Shown one piece after another: positions 38,301 through 50,300 of a stretch of 64,000 bases of DNA. The stretch covers positions 133,137,674 through 133,201,673 of the forward strand of contig NC_092860.1 of NCBI RefSeq assembly GCF_032062135.1, given 5' to 3'. The notes beneath the pieces are model-generated. The model was given only the letters and a program-made list of their open reading frames with translations. It had not been told where the DNA came from and did no database searches. Source of the DNA: Pyxicephalus adspersus (lineage: Eukaryota; Chordata; Amphibia; Anura; Pyxicephalidae). The position numbers were made by a program, and so were the translations under genes. Each line of letters begins with the position of its first letter. Position 1 is the first letter of the stretch.

Positions 38301-41300
38301 TGACTCCTATACAGTAGAGGCAATGTTAATGTGGCAAGGTCAGATAGGGAGAGACAATATTGCTAGAGAAGCTTAACATCTCAGCTATGTTCCTTATCTA
38401 GCAACAAGAAAGGAAATAAAAAAACCAACAGGACCTTAGCAAGTATCAGACATTCTCTTAACATATAAATGTGTGAATATTACATATATGTACATATACT
38501 CATAAGCAAATATACATACATACATTTATTCTAATACATTTATTGCTGTTAAGATTGTTTGTTTTGCTGTTTGGCTAAATTACAGAAAAATCCTCTATCT
38601 GTATATTGGAAGCACATTATCTGAAAGCAAATTGTTAAGTACTTCCCATAAGTGATATGTATGTATGTATATTCTATAAATATATGTTTACCTAATTATT
38701 TCAATTGTTTATATTATGAAAACGTATGCATATAGAAAAAAATAAATAGGATTTTACTAAAGTAGCAGAGAATATTTACTTATATTATACTTGCAACCTT
38801 TAGTACAGTACAGCATAGATTGGCATAGAAAGAAGCTGTCTAGTTGTGCTGTATGTTGTTGGATATGTTAATAAAAAAGCAGAGTTAGAGAGTGAGTCTG
38901 CTGCTCCCCTTTCTAATGAGTGAAGGTAGCACTAGGCAAAAATGGCAAAAAAAAAGATTTTTATTGTCATTGAACACAACTCTCTAATGGATTGCCCCAA
39001 ATCACTTGTATTTCATAACAGGTCATCAAGTTGTTCTTTGGACTTCCATATCTGATTATCTGAACTAAATGCTCATTCTTGGTTATTGTTGGTCCAGCAT
39101 TCTTATGATGTTCGTATTCAGTGGTCCTTCTGTCTGCATCTGTACCTAATCTTCAGCCTTTTATAGTTTTGGTTGCCTCCTATGTAAGCTAAATAACACT
39201 AGATAGAACATTTTGTATCATGGAGGACCAACCTCACACTTATCAACCATTGGATGTGTTAGCATACATTTTATCATACTTTTAGCATACTTTTATCATA
39301 CTTTATCAGCCTCAGGCATTACTTCCTAATATAGCATCAAATTATGATCCCACAAAAAATTGCTTCTTTCAGAATGTTTTCAGGAATTTTTAAGTGTTGT
39401 AGTTTGAATATGCATTTTTTATAGGTATGCATTTATTATACAAGTCCTAAATGTATTGCTAAAATTAATGTAAACCTTTACTATGGCCTTCAGTTATTTA
39501 CATCATTTTGGTCTGTTGAATATACCATACATATATATAATTTATACATTTTTGGTATCTGGTAAATTTGTTATAATAAATACCTGTAGACCAGGGTTGC
39601 CAAACTCTGGCCCGAGGGCCAAATTTGGCACCCAAAGGTAATTCCAAATATGAATTGCAGCTGGCCTGCCGCTGCAGTGAAATAGCGCCGCTACTACAAT
39701 TACCGGCATCACTGGCGTCTATAGACCAGTGGCCTCTTTGCCTATGCATGGTCCCGCATTGGACTGTTTTATAGATGCAGGGAAATGTAGTAGCGGTGCT
39801 ATTTTTCTATTATAGACTTGTTCTAGATTGAATGTTGAACAAAACCTCTTTAAAAGGTTTTATATCTAATGAGAAAGAAAGCTTCCTCAATTTTTTCAAT
39901 AAACATCAAGTTTGGCCGGCGATCAAGTTTTTAATTTTGGCCCTTTCTGTATTTGAATTTTACACCCCTGGTGTAGACCAACTCTAGAACTCCAGTGTTG
40001 ATCTGGGTCCTGTGTACTCTGCAATTTGATATCACTTATCTATTAGCTTTTAAATGTTAGGAAGTATAATATGACTTCAAAACACCCCTATGTTATGGAC
40101 AGGGGGAAATGTTCTGATATATTTCCTATCCTACGGTGCCTATGTTGCACCCCCAAAGATACAGTGTGGTGAATGTTGTCACTGTAGAACAGAACAAAAT
40201 TCAACTTTTGTATGCAAAAACCACTGACCTGAAAATCAGCTAATCAAAATCTATAGCTGCAAAGTGTAAATGGCCCGTTTTTAAGTCATCGCAATTTGCA
40301 TTTTATTTGAAAACAAAAGTTTTCTTTTTTTTTTTGCATCGCATTGAGGATCTCTACTGTAGAATAGGAAGCTTGTTACTTCCAGGTTTACCAGGTAAAA
40401 TGCAAGGACAATTTTTTGAACAATGTAATTTTTTTATCCATTGCATCTAGAAAGAGGGTACACAGTATTGTCAACCAACAGTGGGAGCTTTCTGTGCTGC
40501 CAGGTCTTCATTATCCAATCACTGGAGTGGTCAGAATATTGAAAATACCTGCAGAGGAATAAAATAAAATAAACATATGAATATGTGTTTAAACAGGATT
40601 TAGCTACTTGCCTGTATTTCTGCCTTAGTTTTGTATTTAGTTAAATTTTAGAAATCACCTTTTCTTATGTAACCCCCTTCCTTATCACCATTGCTTCTTT
40701 AAAGCAGTTATCACCTCTAAAATATTTCCCTGCATTGGAATATTAGCCGAAGAGTTATTACTTCCTCAGTGTCTAAATTTGCTAAGATCCTGAATATAAC
40801 ACTCTGACAGCAGAAGCCAATTTCTATTTTAAAGTACTATGTTGCTCCAGGACAGGGGAACAGCTGTTACCAACATTTAACGGCAGCCAAAATATTCCTT
40901 ACAAAGCACCTTATTTAAAGATTCCTTTGCAAACAAAACAGTTTTTTCAGATATAACAAATCTGGGACATGTAGAGTCATTCTTGTCATAGAAAAACAAG
41001 GGTTTGTTTTAGGTTATGTACATACCCACTACTAACCAATAGCATCTGTTAAATCAATAACTACCTAAAGTGGCTGATAATATAATGTTTCTGTAAGCAG
41101 AGTTCAGCTAGTGAGCAGAAATCTGTCTGCTGATCTAATAAACTCAAAAGTGTGTGCTTATTAGAAGCATGCTAAGGACTGTTTACCCATAACAATATGT
41201 GACAATGAGCTGGATTTACTAAATGAAATTGTGCTGTTATCAAGGTGAATTATAACCTTGCAATGAATAATTCACTTAGCTAAGCTAATGTGGTAATTAA

Positions 41301-44300
41301 TTATTTGCAGGAACACCCAATCATGTGCAAGGGAACCTAAAAAAAAATCAGATTTTCCCTGCACATGGTTGGATAGTTGTAATAAGCAGAGCTTTCCTAA
41401 GCAGCTATATTCTATAGGCAGATCTACCCCAATGTGTTTTCTTTGCATTATTTGTTTTTGTATGGGGATTAGTTATGTCAAGTAAGGCAGAATCATTCAG
41501 CACACCCAAGCTCACTTCTAAAAATACAAATACCTCAACACAGTGCATCAAGATGTATGCAATAAAATGCAGCTTACATTGTTTTTGCCTTCATTGGCAT
41601 ATATTTCTTTACATTTATTTTAATAAATCTGGCTCATTGTGTGTTGCATCAAACAGGTACTTTAATGCTCTCCAATGCTGCAGAGGATACACTTTCATCA
41701 GTGAATCTGTGTTATCCAGTAATCCTGGAATCGACTTATTAAAGTAATTTGCTATTTGTTAGCAAATGTTTTCAGTCCTGGACCAGATCCATTTCAGGTT
41801 TGTTGGATTACCCAGTATCACTGATAAAAGTGTATCCTCTCCAGCCCAGGACAACATTATTAAATCAGGTCCAATGCATGCATCCTATGAATTTCAGTTT
41901 ATATACCATTTCTTTTAATTTCCTTTTAAGGTTTGCTTAAAATAAGAAGTTTACATTTTATTTTATAAAATTACACCTGTTACACATTAAATGGAATCAG
42001 TCACCTATGAATGAATTAGGCTTTCTGCATGAAATGTAATTTCACATTTTTGCATCATAATATACTGCAGGCAAAAATAGTTGGATTTCGCATTCAGGTA
42101 AGTAAAATTTTGTTTTGTCATTGTAATTGATTAGAGAGGGTGGAATATTTGTATTCAAACATATTTAAAAATTCAGGGTTCTTAGTATAATTTCCATAAA
42201 TGTCAAAATGGCAAGAAAATGTCTCAAAGCAGATTGTTTCTGTCATTAGAAATTCTGTAATGTTTATTTGTAAAATTAAGTAAATGTTTTACTTATACAA
42301 TATAATGTAAACAATATAAGTTTTAAAATGTAAATAAATTGATTTAAAACCATTGTCATTTCTCTTTAAAAAAACTGTCATGACATTTGTATACTTTTGC
42401 CAAGTTCCTTGATTAGTGCCTCAACATTTAAAAGCATTAATTTTTTATTACTGTACTTTGTATTTCTGAACACACAAAGTTCTGACCATGGGCTAGAAAA
42501 CATTAAATAATAAACATGCTATTGCATCCAGATCTATTTTGTGCAGTGAATAATTGATAATGTTGCATTTATTGTAGCTGTACTAAAGTCCATGCTCACC
42601 TAATATTTAAAGAGGTTTCTTTCCCAACAATGTATAAATATATACACCAGGTATATCAAGCAAGGAAAATCACAGCAATTATTTTAGTTATACACATTTT
42701 TTGTAAAAATGGGCCTGTTTTCTAATACTGTGACTGTTAACCAAGTGAAATCACAACACCTAATTTTAGTTATATTTCCTATTGTGGTGTTTTTTTTAAT
42801 TTGACCAAACTGGCTCTATGGTGCCCAAGGCATTATATGGTGGTAGTATATTTACCATTTAAAGGCTGAAACTACAGGCTAGATTTTCTTCATGGTGAAT
42901 ACATTTTCTCTGATTAGCTGTCTAGAGCATTCTCTTGCTATCCAGGTCTATCCATATACAATAAATAGCTGCAAAAGTCAGGACTCCTGCAAGAAGTGGG
43001 GATGTGTAGGTAATGTAGTATCAGCTAATAGGATTGACCCACTAAGAGAACCTGTCACTTTGCCATGCATAGAAAGTTTATACCCCAATATTTTCTATAT
43101 TTTAATATTTTAATAAATTGGACAATCGCTGTTTTATTTGACATTGCCATTATGTGTGTGTGGTATTACTGCTTGCCTTTTTTTCAATAGCAAGTTTTTT
43201 ATCTAGAGCATGCAAAAATTTTAATTCAGTTGCATTTAATCTGCAAAGTATCACCAAACCTCACTTCTATAGAAAATTATGATATAAATTTAAGTGTGTG
43301 TGTGTCCAGGATAAGTAATATAAGATGTTGTGTTATGCGATGAGGTTTGATGCAAATCCTTTAGCAATGTTCCAGTGATACATTTTCATGCAGAGGCAAA
43401 CAAGCCCTAAGCTATGTTATTTTCTGCCTTATACACGGTCATGCGGTCACATAACTTGAAAGAATCCAATATGGAAATTATACATGCTGTTATACATGCA
43501 GTTATACATGCTGCTACTGAGCTAATAGCTAGAGAGTTCCACATGTTTAAACAGACTATGAATAAAACAAGAGGCGACGAGACGTCTCTAATGGAATAAA
43601 TACATGTTCAAACTTAGTGCCCAGAATGTACACAGTGATCTCAGTGATTACAAATGGAGAGATTAAACATAATACTACCATGCATACATTTTTTGGCTCA
43701 TGTGTTTAATAAATTCATGGTACAACCAAGTCATAATTGGAACAAAAGGCCAACTTACAAGAAGCACAGTTTACTCACGGCTTTGGTTTTTAACCTGAAT
43801 GTAGCTGTAGGACACAACGCTAATCTAATATTTAAAAACACATTCTTGCTAGTTATCTTGTGTTCTGGGAACCCCTAAAAAGGCAAAGAATGTTTGAAGA
43901 ATTTAACTCTAGTAGATACTCAGCATTGGTATACTTTGAGGTCTTCTGATCTAGCGATGCCAAAACATAGCATGCCTGTCAAAAATTCTGTGTTCTAAAG
44001 ACATTTTGAAAAATAAAGAATAAAGAAGTCTTATAACAGGTTAGGTTTAAGAACTTATATGTTTTGTTTTTTGTTTTTTAAATTAAAGATGCTGTAATGA
44101 ATAAAGAGTTACATTACTTGTATGTTATATCTACCTGGAGCTTTAAAAACAAACATTGACATAAAAATTACAAACTATTAATTTTCTGTGTGGCAAGCAT
44201 TGTAAAACACATTTTGTTTATTGCAGACAAAGATCCATATTTCTAAAAATAACAACCATTTCTAAACTGACTAAAATGAAATATGTAACACCCGTAAAGT

Positions 44301-47300
44301 TAGACTATATTTCAGGGAATATCTATGACCAGACATACTAAAATAAGATTTTACTCCATGTAATTAGAGATGTATGATACAAAGTCAGCACTACAGGCCT
44401 GGAGCTGACACTGAGATGGATACAATCTTCACTTAATAATTTATAAAATATGACTCTAGCAAACAAGAGAGTTTTTTTTTTTGTATGTGTAGTATTCGTT
44501 TCACCTATTACTATAAATACCACAAACTATTACAGGTAGTCCCCGAGTTAATGATATCCCACATACGGACAACTCCTAGATACGAACGGGACTTCCCTGA
44601 TCGTTCATGTGCGGGATGGAGGCTGGGGGTAGGGGGGGCGTTTCACATAACTTGCAGAAAAAATCTTTTGCTGTTCCGCAAGCTTTTGTAACTCTTTAAT
44701 GACCACAACAAACTCTGCAGTTGTTTCTTTTTGCATATCAAAGCAAAGCTTGCTCCAAAAGTTAATAAATGTCTGGGCACCATAAAGATTTTTTTTGTGT
44801 GTTGTTTGTGATTAACTCACAGAGAGGATTTTATACAGTAACTGACACCATGCTGCCTAGCAATATGTTGAGATAAACATCTGTCCTAACTGCATTTATT
44901 AAAATAATGTACCTGTTCCGACTTACATACAAATCTAACTTAAGAACAAACCCACAGTCCCTATCTCGTATGTAACCCGGGGACTACCTGTACTAGAATA
45001 TATAGTCTATGGCAGTGTTTATCACCTATTTTAACGTGGGGTAACCCTTGAAAAAAGTTTCAGGTCTTCAGGGAACCCCTGCTATAATTACTATATCCAC
45101 AGCCCAGAGTATATTAGTGTGGTCGCCAGTTGTAAGAATGACTCTTACATTGCTGGTAAATGGGAAGAATGTCACCCTTACATATAGTCACAAATTGCAC
45201 AATGCTCAAGAAACCCCTAGCAACCTCTGGAGGAGCACTAGGGTTCCACAGTATGCTGGTTGATAAATGCTGGTCTATGGTGACAGCTCTTACAAACCAA
45301 TTTATTTACCTTTGACATTTCTGATTTGATATTACTTGAACTTATTAGAGGGCTCTACAAAGATTTCTAATGGATTTCTTTTCTCTGCGTACATTCTCCT
45401 TTTTGAGAAATGACTGAATTTTTCATTCACTGGTTTGTTAAAACTAAAGCTGTGTACACACGTGCAATTTTTGTCGTTGGAAAGGATCCTAAAAGATAAG
45501 ATAAGAACCGCACGATGCATGTACGAGTGCTGTACATACAGCACCGTTCTATTCTATGGAGAGGGGACGGCGACGGAACAGCACCCTGCTACGCGCTCTC
45601 CCCCTTCCCTTGCATTAGGATCGCTCGTCCTTCATCGTCCATGGACCTGCCAGGATGGATCCACGAACAATGAAGAACGGGGCCTATAGAGATGCCAGAT
45701 ATCTTTCCCCCAAGGACGATTATCGGACGAGAAAAATTTGACATGTGTACGTAGTTTAAGGGGCTCATTGGAGAGATCTACTATAGTTTCCTTCCTGTCC
45801 TCAAATTTACATAATTAAAAGCCATTATCTCAATGCAATAATATTGGGGGTAGTTGAGCAAATTGTATTTATCCTTGTGATAAAGTAAAAGTAATTGTGG
45901 TTTTAAATAGTTACAATAATTACATTGGTGGAGCTTATGGTTGTATTCTGTACCCTGATTAAGGATGAGCAGAGATATTTGACAACCTTTTTTTTTTAAA
46001 GTTATTTTTTTTATACTTTTCAATTTTTTGTCAGATTCCATGCAGAAATTCAGTATCACTGCTATTTCAGTTGATGTGAATTGTAGTCATTGTTGGTACA
46101 ATTCTATGTTTAAGGACTTTACAATGAGCCCATAAAGTTGAGGACCAAATACTTCAATACAGATTCAGATGATCATGTAAATTTGATCTATTTTCGATTT
46201 AACCACACAACCTGGATTGCATCTGGGCATCCCTAGCCCTCATATGTCAGGTAGAAGTTATGGTTTGACCATCTTCTAAACTAGACTGTGGATATTTATC
46301 TCAAAATAATTAATAATATTTTTTGACTATTATGCCTTAGAAGTATCTCTAAATAGCATAGCAAATAGCAGATTCATAAACAGCATGAACTGCAGTTTCC
46401 TCCACCTCGACGGCTAATGATTTTTCCTTTAATAGAAACTTTTATTGCTTTGTACTAAAGCATTGCTTATTATTATTATTAATATTAATATTATTATTAT
46501 TAGAATTGAGAATTAATGCACATGCATTTGTCTTTTGAAGGTGATTTATGCTTTAAATCTCAAAGTTGATGAATATGAAGTGAACATCTTAACCCTAAAG
46601 GAAAGTCACCAACATGAAATGGAACAAATAGCCAATGAGACAAAAGAAAAAGTTCTCCAATATGAGACCATGGTGGGGGAAGAAAAGAACTTGAGGCTAC
46701 AGATCCAGAACCTGGAGGAGGCCTTAGAGAAGAATAACATGGTGAAGGAACAAACTCTAGCAGACCTTGCAATGTACAAGATGCAGTCAGAGGAGAGGGA
46801 GCTAAAGACTCAATGTGAGCAGGCAGAAAAGATTGCAGCTCTATCTAGTGAAATGCTGTCTATGAAAACTGATTTCGAAAACCGTTTGAAGCAGCTGACA
46901 GAGGAGGCTGATTCTCTAAGAAGTGAAAGAACGTTGGGTGATAAAGAAAAATCAGTAGACAAACTTCATGAGAAGCTAAACAAGGAGATCCAGGCTTTGA
47001 ACAAGGAAGTGGAGAGTCTACGGAGTCAGAATCACAAGCTGACAGAGGAGTACACAATGAAGACAAACAAACTTCATAGCAATTACATTAAGGAGAAGGA
47101 AAATTTAAGAAAAGCTTTGCAACAGTCTGTTACTGAAATGATAAAACAGCTGCAGCAGAAAGAGCAAGACCAGAGGAAGGTTAGTCAGGCCAAAGAAGCA
47201 GCCACTCAGTTGGAGGTCAAACAGCTGAAAGGAGACATTAAAGCAAAGGAACTTGAAATGCTAGAAGCCAAAGAATATTCATGTAAAATGCAGGAAAGGA

Positions 47301-50300
47301 CTCAGGTGAGCAGGGATTGTTTGTATAGTAATTGATATAAAACTTATTGCATAAATTCTACTGCACTATATTTATTAATTTACCCTGTTCCAGCAAATAT
47401 GTTGAACTCATGGCACTTTTTGCATTTTGTTTCATTGTAAAGGCTTGGTGTAACCATTTTGTTCTTTCTGGAAAATTCAGATTTTGATTGAGACATGATG
47501 ATCTGTCCCAATGGCGTCAAGCAAACGTTGAACTTTTTCCAATGCCCACAGCTAATACTTATTTTATCCTGTCCAAGCTAAAAAGCAGAAAGATGGCCAT
47601 GTGGATAAAAAAACACAGCATACCTTATTTATGGTTCTGTGTATCCAATTTTGTAATTCACACTTTCACAGTACAGTAGATATTGCACTATTTACAGTTA
47701 TTTAGGTTTTTTTATTGACTACCTCCAAAGTTCTCAATACAGCTCAATACACAAACTTGGAAAACAAAAATTGTACTTAACTGAAAATTAATATGATTTT
47801 GTTGAAATAAGAATTCTTATTGTGATGTTTTTGTTTTAGCCTGTGAATTAGGTTTATGATCCAAGTATCTTCTCTTGTAGTTTCTAATACCTAAAGCATG
47901 TTAGAATGACATGTATGTACAGTGAATTAGAATCCAGTTGGCTCACATTGCTGGCATTCCCTCCTACTACTGGTGTGAGGGATTATAAAAAAAGTAGTAG
48001 CAGAATTTAAAATACACGTAAAGATCAAGTAAAAGGTATTATATATACAAGACAGTTTAAATTAAGGACACAAGAAAAACTAACAATGTTGTAAATAAAT
48101 CTGATTACTCCCCTGACCAATGTTAGTATGTTATTTTAACAGAACGATTTTAAAGTGCTTTATTGAATGGATACATGTAAAGTTTCTTTTCATTTCAAAA
48201 AGAAAATTGCAAGATGCCAAATGTAGTAAAGCAGGCATGTCCAAAGTCCGTCTCGGGGGCAGCCTGTGTTCAGATTTCCACCAGCCCACAGCCTCTGTCA
48301 TAAAATCAAAAATATGCGACCCGGCAGCACTGTTGACCACAGTAAAAAATACATGCATACATAACAGGTATTTTATATTTCATTTAAGTTGATCAACCGC
48401 TATGCAATTATCGGCCCACTACTCGGTGGACATAATGTCATGTCCCATGTGTGCACAGGGAATCCGCTACGTCATTATGCACAGACCACGCCTACTCTGA
48501 TTCCAAAAACGTGCACTGCATGGTGCCCGCACGTCACCCCGGTTGGGCATGTGCTGTGCGGGACCCGAGCAGACCACGCCCACGCTAACCCTGAGTAAGT
48601 GCTGAATGGTCGGCCCCCCCCCCACATTTTTACATCACCAAATCTGACCCTCTTTGCAAAATGTTTGGACGCCCCTGTAGTGAAACACACCAATCAGAAT
48701 TAACCTTACTAAAGTCAATGGATTTTGATTGGTTATTATGGGAACAACTCTTTCAATTCATTGCTTTGCCCCTAGAACTTTGTTACTGAACAAACAAATA
48801 AGATTGTGGGCAGCTGTGATCAAGTGAATACTGAATAGACTTGTTAACAGTTAGATTTCTATTAATCTTGGGATAGGTAAGAGTCATAATGCAGGATTAT
48901 TATAAAGGCTTGGTAATTACTATGAGAATGGCAGTTGAAAGATCTTTTGTTGTCCCCATTATGGGTTGTACAACTCTCAGTATCATTACATTGCATCATT
49001 AAACTGATTTTTAATAGGGATGCTAATCAGAGTTTAAAAAATTTGATTACACTTTTGGGCATCTCAGTGTTCAAATTATTGTATGACTTTTTTAAATGTA
49101 CGCACAGCTGACTGCAATCAGGGTTGTATTTACTGTATTAGCACTCAGAATTCAGTGCATAGGGTAGCAGTAATATATGGATCACTATTAAGATTTACAA
49201 AATCCTGTTTCCATTTCCCAGCCACATCTGAACATTTGTAGCTTAGATTATTAAGGAGTTTTTTTGACATGTGGCCTCATTCAGACAGGATAATTGGTCA
49301 TCTTCAGGCCATTGTTGCTGGATCTCATTCTCATTCCACCCAGTGGTATTGGCTGGCTGCTTAAGGGTGGTCAGAAGTAACTGTCACGGTCCCTTCCGTG
49401 ACTGAAGTTAGAAGATCTGTGAGACAAGCTACACGGGAGGTTACCTGACAGTCTCTTTGTTTTTACTTGTTTCTGTGTTCTTTGTAATGACCACACCTCT
49501 TGTATCAGCTGTAGCTGGTGGTCATTACTGCTCCTCCATTTAGTCCGGCCTCACACTTCATGCTATGCGGTTGATATTCACTTCTGGGATGTGAAGAGCT
49601 GGTGTGTTGTCCTCTCCAGAGTTCCTGCTCTATTTGCTAATTAAGATAAGTTGAACTTCTTTTGGTGTTTTGTTGTTCTTTTGTTACTAGGCCTCAGGGA
49701 GACACTGGTTCTTTCATCAGGGAAGGAACCAGTAGTGTCAAGCCCAGTCACTACTCCTGAGGCAATTCAGGGCTACTAGGGCCTATGTTCCTAGTATTCC
49801 CACCTTCAGGGGATATTCATTCTGTCAGGAGTCAGGGCTTGCTTAGGGTGTCTGTAGGGTGTGACCTTTTCCTTTTCCCTAGCCATTGAAGGCGTAGTCC
49901 CTTGTATTTATCTTTCTGTTTTCCTCCCCTCCCAGTTATCCGTGACAGTAACATGTTGTGTCCAGTAGCAGTGCCACAAAACACCGCATTGTCAGTTCAA
50001 CAGTGTGCACAAAATTGTTCCCAACCACTTCCATATGGTTTAATGAAGGGGTTTGGGAGCATTGATAGGCATATGAGAAACCACTGCTGTGTATCACAGG
50101 TCACAAATAAGCCTAAATAATTATAGGTAAGTGAGGGCAAGGCATAATGAGGGAAGTCATTAGGCTCAGGACAGCTCAGGAGACATCAAACCATTCCTCC
50201 TTTTATTAAATCATTGTAAAAGCAAGAGGAGTTTACTTCAACCTGCGTCATTATTCAGGTATGGATTATGTATAAATACAACCCTCAATGTAATATTTAC

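Larger units (their letters stand above)
20372..46540 (+). other. FAM184B: FAM184B intron 1 (26 kb)
   Basis: No other gene could be supported. Long parts (20.4-22.6, 24.0-26.2, 31.5-35.0, 42.0-44.5 kb) look like AT-rich non-repetitive or unrecognised sequence. Recognised repeats are listed separately: 26795-30282, 31167, 35769-37605, 39592, 41630, 44531-45760, 46467. A large first intron after a short first coding exon is usual for this family. Confidence 0.7.

Noticed and set aside
43414..43599. Frame with VIHAVIHAVIHA repeat
   Set aside because: A consequence of a 12-bp DNA tandem repeat. No other coding evidence.
46560..47066. Minus-strand frames across FAM184B exon 2
   Set aside because: Shadows of the coiled-coil exon (Glu/Lys codons read in reverse give Ser/Leu/Phe).
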